NCBI GenBank assembly: GCA_937901105.1
Contig: CALCHD010000011.1
Location: 1 to 26,873 of the forward strand
DNA length: 26,873 nt
Source: an uncultured Bacteroidales bacterium
Lineage (GTDB): Bacteria > Bacteroidota > Bacteroidia > Bacteroidales > UBA932
Direction of reading: 5' to 3'
Part shown: one piece after another, positions 1-7,147 of the stretch
How the letters are laid out: every line of letters starts with the position of its first letter
How positions within the stretch are numbered: position 1 is the stretch's first letter
Notes under the pieces: model-generated
What the model saw: the letters and a program-made list of their open reading frames with translations, nothing else
The model's database searches: none
Told to the model about the DNA's origin: nothing
Translations under genes and position numbers: made by a program

Positions 1-350
1 CTCCATGTTTTGCGGCGTTTTCCGGGACATTTTCCTCCGTGGGGGCAGTTTCTCCATGTTTTGCGCCCAAAACCAGGATGTTTTCCATTGCCACCTTATT
101 TTCTCCATGTTTTGTGGCGTTTTCCGGGACATTCTTCTTCCGTGGGGGCAGTTTCTCCATGTTTTGCGCCCAAAATCAGGATGTTTTCTAGTGCCACCTT
201 ATTTTCTCCATGTTTTGCGGCGTTTTCCGGGACATTTTCCTCCGTGGGGGCAGTTTCTCCCGGTTTTGCGGAGTTTTCCGGGACAATCTTCTTCCGCGGT
301 GGCAGTTTCTCCCGAAATTGTGGCGTTTTCCCGGACATTTTCCTAATGTA
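1..350 (+). repeat. Tandem array of 51/52-bp modular repeats (locus 1)
   Basis: Seven consecutive units begin with CTCC at 1, 52, 103, 155, 206, 257 and 309. Unit lengths are 51, 51, 52, 51, 51 and 52, and the last unit decays after about 350. Two unit types alternate. Type A carries GCGGCGTTTTCCGGGACATT and then GTGGGGGCAGTTT. Type B carries GCGCCCAAAACCAGGATGTT and then GCCACCTTATTTT. The order is A-B-A-B-A-A'-A'. Because 51 is a multiple of three, overlapping frames stay open for over 100 codons. I regard these as artefacts: codon use is repetitive, several frames are open at once, and no protein family is recognisable. Related units occur at 18553-18695 (opposite strand) and 23249-23492. 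Function unknown. Confidence 0.9.
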
Positions 351-367
351 CGGTAATAGGCAGGATT

Positions 368-397
368 TTTGTCGGGAAGAATATTAGTTTAACTTTG
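368..397 (+). promoter_or_regulatory. Bacteroidota-type promoter of the glutaminyl cyclase gene
   Basis: TTTG at 368-371, an 18-nt gap, then TAACTTTG at 390-397 fit the -33/-7 consensus TTTG-N19-TAnnTTTG. Transcription should start near 404, which rules out the in-frame GTG at 399 as start codon. The -33 box overlaps a TGTCGGGA octamer at 370-377. Confidence 0.6.
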
Positions 398-422
398 TGT
401 GGAATTAAAAATGAGTTTTGCA

Positions 423-1190
423 ATGAAGATATATAGATTTTTGCTGGTATTGATGGTTTGTGCGTTGCCTCTTGCTGGTTTTGCGCAGAAGGTGAAGGAT
501 TATAAGCTGCAGGTGGTTGAGACTTTGCCCCATGATACCAGGGCCTATACGCAGGGCCTGTTTTTCCATAATGGTGAGCTTTATGAGAGCTGCGGGCAAT
601 ATGGCTCTTCATCTTTCCGTAAGGTGGATCTTAAAACCGGAAAGGATTTGAGGAGATTGAATTTTGATGCAAAGTATTTTGTAGAAGGTTCGTGTGTCCT
701 GAACGGTATGCTATATATCCTTACCTGGCAGGAGCATAAATGCTTTGTATATGATATTGCTACATGGAAGTTCTTGGGTGAATTGTACAACCCTAGAGAG
801 GGGTGGGGCCTCACCACCAATGGCAAGGACCTGATTCTTTCCGATGGATCAACAAAGATTTATTTCTTGGATCCGCAGTCTTTTGCTGTCCGTTCCTTTA
901 AAGAGGTGACCATTGCCGGACGTCCTGTGCCGTTCATTAATGAGCTGGAGTGGATTAACGGCGAGATTTGGGCAAATGTATATACGCAGGATTTTATCCT
1001 TATTATTGACCCTGCAACCGGTAATGTAAAGGGCAGGGTAGACTGCAGAGGCCTGTTGCCTTCTTCATTGCGTAAGCCCGGTACAGATGTGCTGAACGGA
1101 ATTGCACAAAATCCTGCCACAGGAGATATCTATCTTACAGGCAAGTACTGGCCAAAAATGTATAAGGTGAAACTTGTTGAGAAGAAGTGA
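423..1190 (+). CDS. Secreted glutaminyl-peptide cyclotransferase (beta-propeller type)
   Basis: Predicted to cyclise N-terminal glutamine to pyroglutamate on exported proteins. The 255-residue product starts with a signal peptide (KIYRFLLVLMVCALPLAGFA, cleaved before QKV). It then resembles the plant/bacterial-type glutamine cyclotransferase family (PF05096). Family hallmarks visible are YTQGLFF (about residues 42-48), ESCGQYGSSSFRKVDL (55-70), WGLTTNGK (128-135) and LNGIAQNP...LTGKYWPKMYKV (224-249). Length is normal for the family. The start at 423 puts the charged n-region directly before the hydrophobic core. ATG 411 is also possible and would add four residues (MSFA). The gene has its own promoter (368-397) and no obvious operon partner. 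The alternative, another beta-propeller lipoprotein, is unlikely given these motifs. Confidence 0.85.
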   Translation: MKIYRFLLVLMVCALPLAGFAQKVKDYKLQVVETLPHDTRAYTQGLFFHNGELYESCGQYGSSSFRKVDLKTGKDLRRLNFDAKYFVEGSCVLNGMLYILTWQEHKCFVYDIATWKFLGELYNPREGWGLTTNGKDLILSDGSTKIYFLDPQSFAVRSFKEVTIAGRPVPFINELEWINGEIWANVYTQDFILIIDPATGNVKGRVDCRGLLPSSLRKPGTDVLNGIAQNPATGDIYLTGKYWPKMYKVKLVEKK

Positions 1191-1283
1191 TTTGTCTTGT
1201 GATAAGGTTTTAGCTGATCTTAATTTCCAGTTCACCTCCAGTTATTTGAAAGTGTAATATTTAGTGATTTTTTTATTCTTCTG

Positions 1284-1313
1284 TTGCAGAACTGCAGATT
1301 TGTAGTAGATTTG
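1284..1313 (+). promoter_or_regulatory. Probable promoter of the thiamin-uptake transcript
   Basis: TTG at 1284-1286, exactly 19 nt, then TAGATTTG at 1306-1313 match the Bacteroidota consensus. Initiation near 1320 would place the inverted octamer pair and the TPP riboswitch in the leader. Nothing else was recognised in the 320-nt gap 1191-1510 beyond this, the hairpin, the riboswitch and two small helices (1433-1446, 1470-1482). Confidence 0.5.
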
Positions 1314-1324
1314 CAGCAGATTTT

Positions 1325-1344
1325 TGTCGGGAATAATCCCGACA
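1325..1344. repeat. Inverted pair of TGTCGGGA octamers forming a hairpin
   Basis: TGTCGGGA (1325-1332), loop ATAA, TCCCGACA (1337-1344) form a perfect 8-bp stem flanked by T-runs on both sides (TTTT before, GTTTTT after). It could act as an intrinsic terminator for upstream transcription or as a leader hairpin ahead of the riboswitch. The octamer itself is strongly over-represented across the window. Confidence 0.75.
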
Positions 1345-1361
1345 GTTTTTATTAACATTTT

Positions 1362-1432
1362 GCTTGGGGGTGCCATTCGGCTGAGATTATACCCTTTAAA
1401 CCTGATGCGGTTAGTACCGCCGTAGGGAAAGC
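1362..1432 (+). promoter_or_regulatory. TPP riboswitch (THI element)
   Basis: The conserved THI-box segments occur in order: GGGGGTGCC (1366-1373), GGCTGAGA (1379-1386), ACCCTTTAAACCTGATGCGG (1391-1410), GGTTAGTACCGCCGTAGGGAA (about 1409-1429). Closing helix P1 can be GCTT (1362-1365) with AAGC (1429-1432). Thiamin pyrophosphate binding should reduce expression of the transporter genes behind it. A short hairpin, GTGGAA-AA-TTCCAC (1433-1446), overlaps the 3' flank and may belong to the expression platform. No U-tract follows, so control of translation seems more likely than termination (inference). Confidence 0.95.
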
Positions 1433-1510
1433 GTGGAAAATTCCACATCTTCTACAGTTGGTTTATAGAGTCTTATTAAGACACCCTCCTGCATAAAAAA
1501 CAGTAATTTT

Positions 1511-3745
1511 ATGAAGAAATTAATGCTTTTTTGCGGGATTTTATTTTTCCCAATGTTGGGTTTTGCAGCACAGCAGCAAACTCCCTATCCAATGGACACT
1601 ATTGCAGATACGCTCCGCAATCACAATCTCGATTCCATTGTTGTCAATGCCCATAGGGCTGGAACCAATACACCCGTAACCTATACAGAGGTGAGCGGAT
1701 ACAAGATGAGGAAGGAGAATGCTTCCCATTCGCTCCCTATGATGCTGGCCATGCAGCCTTCTGTTGTGGCTACTACCGAGGGCGGTCTTGGACTTGGGTA
1801 CAGCAATTTTTCTGTACGCGGAACGGATGACACCAGAACCAATGTTACTCTTAACGGCATCTCGCTCAATGACTCCGAGAGCCAGAAGGTATTTTGGGTA
1901 AATATGCCATCCATTCACCAGTTTACCAGCTCTGTACAGTTGGAGCGCGGAGTTGGAACTTCGGCTGCCGGATCTGGCGCTTTTGGTGCCAATTTGTCTA
2001 TAGTTACGTCGTCTCTTTGTACAACTCCTTCAGCATCAGCAACGTTTAGTTTGGGGTCGTACAATACTTACCTCAGTTCGGTGGCCGCGGCAACGGGAAT
2101 AGGCAAACAGGGGTTGTATTTTAATGTGGTGTATTCGCACGGCACATCAGACGGTTATATAAGGAATGCCAAGGCGGATCTCAACTCTCTATATACCACA
2201 GCTGGATTGCGTACAGACAAGGGAGATTTGAGCCTCACTTACATTTACGGTGACCAGAGTACCGGCATTACGTGGGAGGGAATTTCCCCACAGATGTATG
2301 AGATTGACCGCACTTACAACATTGCCGGAGAGTATTATGATGAGCAGGGGAATGTGCATTATTACGATAATGAGACTGACAATTATACCCAGCACCATCT
2401 GCAGGCCAGGTACGCCCACAGGTTCAATGAATCTCTGGAGTGGAGTACCTCTTTGAACTATACCAGAGGTGACGGTTACTATGAGAACTATAAGGCAGAT
2501 ACCAAGTTCTCCAAATATGGAATGCAGTCACCCGATGCCTCTGTAACAAAGAGTGATTTCATCATCCAACAGGCGATGTTAAACGATTATTATGCGTTTA
2601 ATACGGATATCAATTACTCTTCAAATTCCCTTAAGGCTTCAGCAGCAGTTTCTTATGGTTACTATGACGGAAACCATTTTGGAGATGTCATCTGGTGCAA
2701 GCACTCACCTGTGGAGGATCCTTTCCAATGGTACAGGAACAAGGGACTGAAGAAAGATTTCACAACATATGTCCGCGCAGAGTGGAATCCTACCCACAAA
2801 TTGACAATTTTTGCAGATTTGCAGTATAGGGGAGTCTCATATAAATTAGATGGTCCCGACAAGGATTTTGCAGTCCTCAACTGGAAGAAAAACTACAATT
2901 TCTTCAATCCAAAGGCAGGTTTTACCTATGCGCCTGGGGACAACAGCAGAATATATGCTTCTGTGGCAATTGCACACAGGGAGCCAAGCAGAAGTGATAT
3001 TAAGGAGAGCATCAAATCTGCATCTGCAGATAAACTTAAAGCCGAGCAGCTGGTAGATGTTGAACTTGGTTACCGCCTTAATACTGAGAAGTTTGCTTTT
3101 TCTGCCAATCTCTATTTGATGGAATACAAAGACCAGTTGGTAGCCACAGGCCGCCTTACCGATGTAGGTTATGTGATTAAGGAGAATATCCCCAGCAGTT
3201 ACCGCAGGGGAGTGGAGTTGGCTGCAGCATGGAATCTGAACCGTACATTTACCCTTGAGGGAAACATTACCCTTTCAAAGAACAAGGCATTGGACTACAC
3301 TGCATGTGTTGATACATATGATAATCCCGACAACTGGAATCCTCTTCCGCAGAATGAGATTTTCTTCAAGAAGACAAATCTTATCCTTTCCCCTGAAGTG
3401 ATTGGAATGCTTCAGTTGAGAGCCCGTCCCGGTTGTGGTTTTGAATGCAGCCTAAATGGTAAATTTGTCGGGAAGCAATATATGGACAATCTGAATTCCA
3501 AGGTGTCTGAAGTCCCTTCTTATTTTGTGTCGGCACTGAATGTTTCCAAAAATTTTAGGATTGGAGAGAATGAAAGGGCTTTGAATGTGGCGTTGAGCAT
3601 TGATAATCTGCTCAACAACAAATACTGGTCTTACGGATGGATTTATCAGGCCCATTTTGCTGACGGCTCCGATGCCTATGTTGAGAAAGGACTTTATGCG
3701 CAGGCTCCTGTGAATTACATGCTTAAGGTTAGTTATAATTTTTAA
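1511..3745 (+). CDS. TonB-dependent outer-membrane receptor for thiamin
   Basis: A 744-residue TonB-dependent receptor. It has a signal peptide (MKKLMLFCGILFFPMLGFA), a plug domain at about residues 40-170 and then a beta-barrel ending in a C-terminal aromatic residue (KVSYNF). The plug includes VRGTDDTRTNVTLNGISLND and VQLERGVGTSAAGSGAFGAN, both typical of the family. The N-terminal carboxypeptidase-like domain of SusC proteins is absent. It lies 78 nt behind a TPP riboswitch and 20 nt before a PnuT-like gene. This is the known Bacteroidota arrangement for thiamin import across the outer membrane with TonB/ExbBD energy. Substrate assignment rests on the riboswitch and neighbour; the sequence alone shows only the receptor family. 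Confidence 0.9.
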   Translation: MKKLMLFCGILFFPMLGFAAQQQTPYPMDTIADTLRNHNLDSIVVNAHRAGTNTPVTYTEVSGYKMRKENASHSLPMMLAMQPSVVATTEGGLGLGYSNFSVRGTDDTRTNVTLNGISLNDSESQKVFWVNMPSIHQFTSSVQLERGVGTSAAGSGAFGANLSIVTSSLCTTPSASATFSLGSYNTYLSSVAAATGIGKQGLYFNVVYSHGTSDGYIRNAKADLNSLYTTAGLRTDKGDLSLTYIYGDQSTGITWEGISPQMYEIDRTYNIAGEYYDEQGNVHYYDNETDNYTQHHLQARYAHRFNESLEWSTSLNYTRGDGYYENYKADTKFSKYGMQSPDASVTKSDFIIQQAMLNDYYAFNTDINYSSNSLKASAAVSYGYYDGNHFGDVIWCKHSPVEDPFQWYRNKGLKKDFTTYVRAEWNPTHKLTIFADLQYRGVSYKLDGPDKDFAVLNWKKNYNFFNPKAGFTYAPGDNSRIYASVAIAHREPSRSDIKESIKSASADKLKAEQLVDVELGYRLNTEKFAFSANLYLMEYKDQLVATGRLTDVGYVIKENIPSSYRRGVELAAAWNLNRTFTLEGNITLSKNKALDYTACVDTYDNPDNWNPLPQNEIFFKKTNLILSPEVIGMLQLRARPGCGFECSLNGKFVGKQYMDNLNSKVSEVPSYFVSALNVSKNFRIGENERALNVALSIDNLLNNKYWSYGWIYQAHFADGSDAYVEKGLYAQAPVNYMLKVSYNF

Positions 3746-3765
3746 TTTTGTACAAAAGAACTTTT

Positions 3766-4371
3766 ATGCTTTTAGAACTTTTTGGAGTAATATTCGGTTT
3801 CATTTACCTCTATCTGGAGATAGTGCAGAAGAAGGGGATGTGGCTTGTGGGTTTCCTTATGGCTGCAGTTTATGCTGTTGTCTATTGGCAGCAGGAGGTG
3901 TATGCCTCCATGAGTTTCCAGATTTATTATGTGCTGGTAAGCATTTATGGATTCTTGCAGTGGGGGAAGGATAAGCTCAAGGCCGGAGCAGAGGAGGCAC
4001 GCCTGCAAGGTGTCCCTGAGTCAGACACTTCACAGATAATTTACCGTAAAATGCCATTTAAAGTGCTGTTGTACAGCGTACTTATTTACACTGCAGTTGT
4101 ATCTTTCATGGTTCTGGTACTTGGCAAATATACAGATGATCCAATGCCTTTTGCAGACAGTTCAATTACCGTTGTAAGTGCCATTGCAACTTTCTGGCTT
4201 TCAAAATCCTACAGGGAGCAGTGGCTGGCCTGGCTGGTTGTGAACACATTCACTGTTGTGATGTGTCTGCGTATTGGACTTTACCCAACGGCGGTCCTTT
4301 ATTTTGTAAATGCCGTGGCTTCCGTTTACGGATATTTGCACTGGAAACGTAAAGGAGTACTGATTGAATAA
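3766..4371 (+). CDS. pnuT: PnuC-family inner-membrane transporter, probably thiamin (PnuT)
   Basis: A 201-residue polytopic membrane protein of the PnuC family, which moves vitamins by facilitated diffusion followed by metabolic trapping. Several membrane segments are visible (LELFGVIFGFIYLYLEIV, WLVGFLMAAVYAVVYW, VLLYSVLIYTAVVSFMVLVL, WLAWLVVNTFTVVMCLRIGL, AVLYFVNAVASVYGYLHW). Tryptophans typical of the family occur (YGFLQWGK, YGYLHWKRK). The start at ATG 3766 is chosen over the in-frame TTG at 3748. The gene follows the thiamin receptor by 20 nt and shares its riboswitch, hence PnuT rather than a nicotinamide riboside transporter. A thiamin pyrophosphokinase, a frequent third partner, is not in this window. 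Confidence 0.85.
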   Translation: MLLELFGVIFGFIYLYLEIVQKKGMWLVGFLMAAVYAVVYWQQEVYASMSFQIYYVLVSIYGFLQWGKDKLKAGAEEARLQGVPESDTSQIIYRKMPFKVLLYSVLIYTAVVSFMVLVLGKYTDDPMPFADSSITVVSAIATFWLSKSYREQWLAWLVVNTFTVVMCLRIGLYPTAVLYFVNAVASVYGYLHWKRKGVLIE

Positions 4372-4391
4372 AATTGCTGCATGAAATAAAA

Positions 4392-4427
4392 TTTGCCCAT
4401 TGGGACGACGTCCTAATGGGCATTTTT
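4392..4427. terminator. Bidirectional terminator between pnuT and hisIE (palindromic element copy 1)
   Basis: TGCCCATTGGGAC (4394-4406), loop GAC, GTCCTAATGGGCA (4410-4422) form an almost perfect 13-bp stem with one G-T pair. TTTTT follows on the plus strand and AAATTTTATTT on the minus strand. It lies between convergent genes and should stop both. A second copy with 3 differences in 36 positions lies at 5063-5098. Confidence 0.8.
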
Positions 4428-4439
4428 CTATGAAATCAG

Positions 4440-5042
4440 TTATTTGTGCCTCAACGCAAGTTCCTTCTCAAGATCCTCAATTGAGCATCCCATCTGCTCC
4501 AACAGAACCAGCAGGTGGTAAATCATATCGGATGCCTCGTAGATGAAGCGGCTGCGGTTGCCGTCAACTGCCTCAATTACGCTCTCAGTAGCCTCCTCAC
4601 CAACTTTCTGGGCAATTTTCTTTACCCCTTTTATGAACAGTTTGGTGGTATATGAGTTCTCCGGCATCTCCTTGTGCCTCTGCTGAACTACGCTCTGAAG
4701 TTTGCGGATGAAACCCTCTTCGTCGGGAGTATCAAAACAGCTGGTGGTTCCCCTGTGGCAGGTAGGGCCTGCTGGGATAGCCTTAACCAGTATTGTATCA
4801 TTGTCGCAATCCTGGTACATCTGTTTTACTTTCAAGAAGTTGCCGCTTGTTTCACCCTTTGTCCACAGGCATTGCCTGCTGCGGGAGAAGAATGTTACAT
4901 TGCCTGAAGCAATGGTCATATCCAATGCCTCCCTGTTCATATATCCCAGCATCAGCACCTTAAGCGTACATGCGTCCTGCACAATTGCCGGTATAAGCCC
5001 ATCCGGCATTTTTGCAAAATCCAATTTATCTGTCTGTATCAT
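4440..5042 (-). CDS. hisIE: Bifunctional phosphoribosyl-AMP cyclohydrolase / phosphoribosyl-ATP pyrophosphatase
   Basis: A 200-residue fusion performing steps 2 and 3 of histidine synthesis: hydrolysis of PR-ATP to PR-AMP, then opening of its adenine ring. The HisI half (about 1-110) shows WTKGETSGN, the acidic metal site DCDND (78-82) and the zinc-type motif CHRGTTSC. The HisE half (about 113-200) shows GEEATESVIEAV and the SDMIYHLLVLL helix. Length is normal for HisIE. It is the last gene of the his operon, 55 nt after hisF. That gap holds the second copy of the palindromic element found again after this gene, so hisIE is bracketed by direct repeats. Confidence 0.95.
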   Translation of the reverse strand: MIQTDKLDFAKMPDGLIPAIVQDACTLKVLMLGYMNREALDMTIASGNVTFFSRSRQCLWTKGETSGNFLKVKQMYQDCDNDTILVKAIPAGPTCHRGTTSCFDTPDEEGFIRKLQSVVQQRHKEMPENSYTTKLFIKGVKKIAQKVGEEATESVIEAVDGNRSRFIYEASDMIYHLLVLLEQMGCSIEDLEKELALRHK

Positions 5043-5062
5043 ATACTTTCCAATTTATTTAT

Positions 5063-5098
5063 TTTGCCCCGTGGGACGACGTCCTATTGGGCATTTTT
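5063..5098. repeat. Palindromic element copy 2, between hisF and hisIE
   Basis: Matches 4392-4427 at 33 of 36 positions, in the same orientation, and its last base lies in the hisF stop codon (5098-5100). The differences fall in the stem (AT to CG, A to T), leaving TGCCC/GGGCA and GGAC/GTCC interrupted by mismatches. On the minus strand it is followed by AAAATAAATAAA, with no U-tract. It should therefore allow his transcription to pass. Confidence 0.8.
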
Positions 5099-5850
5099 TA
5101 CATTCTTACTTCAATTCCTTGAGCCAAAAGCTCCTGTTTAAGTTCCCTAATTCCTATTTCGCCGTAGTGGAAGATGCTGGCGGCAAGGGCTGCATCAGCC
5201 CGGCCGCGGCTCAAGACATCTGCTATGTCTGAACCGGCGCCTCCTGAAGCAATTACCGGTATTGATATCACTTCAGACAAGCGGGCAAAAGTTTCGCAAG
5301 GGTAACCTGCGCGGGTGCCGTCATGGTCCATGGAGGTGAAGAGTATCTCTCCGGCGCCCCTTTCCTGTGCCTCCAGGGCCCAGCTGAAGAGTTCTTTATC
5401 GGTTGGTCTGCTACCGCCGTGGGTGGTGGCCATCCATCGGCTGTCGGGAAGCAATTTTGCATCAATTGCCACAACCACAAACTGGTTGCCGTATTTTCCC
5501 GCAATTGCATCAATCAGGGAAGGGTTGGCAATGGCAGAGGAGTTGATTGAAATCTTGTCGGCACCGGCATCCAGCAGTCTGGATGCATCATCCAAAGAAG
5601 AGATGCCCCCACCAACGGTAAATGGGATATTTATTCTTCCCGATATCTTTCTAACCAGTTCTGTAAAGGTCCCGCGACCCTCACGGGTTGCGCTGATATC
5701 CAGGTATACCAACTCATCCGCACCGCAGGCGGAGTAGTATGCCCCCAGTTCCACCGGGTCTCCAACATCCTGAAGTCCAACAAAGTTGATACCTTTAACA
5801 GTACGCCCTTCCTTTACATCCAAACACGGAATTATCCTCTTTGCAACCAT
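5098..5850 (-). CDS. hisF: Imidazole glycerol phosphate synthase, cyclase subunit
   Basis: A 250-residue (beta/alpha)8 barrel. It uses ammonia delivered by HisH to turn PRFAR into imidazole glycerol phosphate and AICAR. The catalytic aspartates are present: D11 in IIPCLDV and D130 in VVVAIDAK. Phosphate-binding loops are visible as FTVGGGISS (77-85) and IASGGAGSDIADV near the C-terminus. Length is normal. The ATG lies inside the end of hisA (19-nt overlap), indicating translational coupling within the operon. Confidence 0.97.
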   Translation of the reverse strand: MVAKRIIPCLDVKEGRTVKGINFVGLQDVGDPVELGAYYSACGADELVYLDISATREGRGTFTELVRKISGRINIPFTVGGGISSLDDASRLLDAGADKISINSSAIANPSLIDAIAGKYGNQFVVVAIDAKLLPDSRWMATTHGGSRPTDKELFSWALEAQERGAGEILFTSMDHDGTRAGYPCETFARLSEVISIPVIASGGAGSDIADVLSRGRADAALAASIFHYGEIGIRELKQELLAQGIEVRM

Positions 5851-6560
5851 TGTCTTATCTCCTCCAAAGTAATTTTATTTTCATAAATTGCCTTTCCTAC
5901 AACCACTTTCTCCAAACCCAAATCATTGAGCTGTACAATATCAGACATTGAACTTATTCCTCCCGACACTGTAAAGCCAACTCCCGGGAACTGCTTCTGT
6001 AGCCCTGTGTAGAGGGAGAATGCCGGTCCGGCAAGCATCCCGTCTTTTGAGATGTCTGTACAGATTACCTCTTTAAGCCCAAAAGGGAGAAATCTCTCTA
6101 CAATATCCCCAATTCCCATGGCAACCTCCTCTTTCCAACCGTTTACAGATACCTTCCCATCTTTCAAATCTGCCCCCAAAATCAATTTGTCTCCACCAAA
6201 TTCTCCCAGCCACTCCTCAAAAAGGTGAGGCTTTTGGGCTGCTATACTCCCCACAATTGCATAATCCGCCCCAGCTGAGAGTACATCGCACAAACTCTGG
6301 CGGCTCTTTATTCCGCCACCCCATTCAACTTTTACCAGTCCCAATGCAGTAATCTCCTCCAGGGTCCTGAGGTTGGCAGGGCAAGATGATTTTGCTCCGT
6401 CAAGGTCTACTACGTGGATCCTTTCAACTCCTGCATCTGCATACATCCTGGCCATATCTGCAGGGGTAGGGGTGTAGGTGGTGCACTGGTTGTAGTCTCC
6501 CTGTGAGAGCCTTACACATTTTCCACCTATAATGTCTATAGCCGGCAGTATCTGTATCAT
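5832..6560 (-). CDS. hisA: ProFAR isomerase (1-(5-phosphoribosyl)-5-[(5-phosphoribosylamino)methylideneamino]imidazole-4-carboxamide isomerase)
   Basis: A 242-residue (beta/alpha)8 barrel for the Amadori rearrangement of ProFAR to PRFAR. The paired catalytic aspartates are D9 (LPAIDI) and D131 (LILGADLKDG). GGGIKS (81-86) and FTVSGGISS mark the two phosphate-binding loops. It shares an ATGA stop/start overlap with hisH upstream and overlaps hisF downstream. Normal length and no missing residue seen. Confidence 0.96.
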   Translation of the reverse strand: MIQILPAIDIIGGKCVRLSQGDYNQCTTYTPTPADMARMYADAGVERIHVVDLDGAKSSCPANLRTLEEITALGLVKVEWGGGIKSRQSLCDVLSAGADYAIVGSIAAQKPHLFEEWLGEFGGDKLILGADLKDGKVSVNGWKEEVAMGIGDIVERFLPFGLKEVICTDISKDGMLAGPAFSLYTGLQKQFPGVGFTVSGGISSMSDIVQLNDLGLEKVVVGKAIYENKITLEEIRQWLQRG

Positions 6561-7141
6561 AGGGCAAGGAAGTTTTTAATGATTTGTTCACCTATATCAC
6601 CACTCTTCTCGGGGTGGAACTGGGTTCCGTAGAAGTTCTCATATTTGAGTGCTCCAGAGAACATTTTGCCGTGTACTGTAGTTGCTATTGTATCCGGACA
6701 GAGCTCGGGATAGTATGAGTGTACGTAATATACATAGGCACCCCCTTTAATGTCCTTGAAAAGTTTGCTCTCCAGGTTGCTTATCCTGTTCCATCCCATA
6801 TGTGGAACTTTCAGCCCCTCGCAAGGAATAAATTTCTTCACTTTGGAATCAAATATTCCAAGGCACTCTGTGTTTCCCTCCTCGCTCCAGCGGCACATGA
6901 TCTGCATTCCCACACAGATGCCCAGAACGGGGCGGCGGAGGGAGCGGATTGTGTCGCATAATCCGGTCTGCTGCAGGCTCTCCATTGCCGTTGCAGCGCT
7001 TCCTACTCCTGGAAGTATCACTCTGTCTGCCTTGCGGATAACCTCTTCGCTGGCAGTTACAACATACTCTGCTCCAAGACGCTCAAGGGCATTCTTTACA
7101 GACTGAAGGTTGCCGCATTTATAGTCTATTATTGCTACCAT
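6557..7141 (-). CDS. hisH: Imidazole glycerol phosphate synthase, glutaminase subunit
   Basis: A 194-residue class I glutamine amidotransferase that feeds ammonia to HisF. The nucleophile cysteine is in LGICVGMQ (family usually GICLGMQ), about residue 76. The catalytic His and Glu are in TQFHPEKSGDIG near residue 175. PGVGSA (45-50) is the oxyanion-strand region. It lies 6 nt after hisCB and overlaps the hisA start by ATGA. Normal length. Confidence 0.96.
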   Translation of the reverse strand: MVAIIDYKCGNLQSVKNALERLGAEYVVTASEEVIRKADRVILPGVGSAATAMESLQQTGLCDTIRSLRRPVLGICVGMQIMCRWSEEGNTECLGIFDSKVKKFIPCEGLKVPHMGWNRISNLESKLFKDIKGGAYVYYVHSYYPELCPDTIATTVHGKMFSGALKYENFYGTQFHPEKSGDIGEQIIKNFLAL

Positions 7142-7147
7142 TGCTAT

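Noticed and set aside
5..387. Two overlapping open frames of 113 and 125 codons in the first repeat array
   Set aside because: They exist only because the 51-bp period keeps frames open; several frames and both strands are open at once, and the products are low-complexity repeats with no family.
399..422. GTG start at 399 for the glutaminyl cyclase
   Set aside because: It overlaps the -7 box (390-397) and lies before the expected transcription start.
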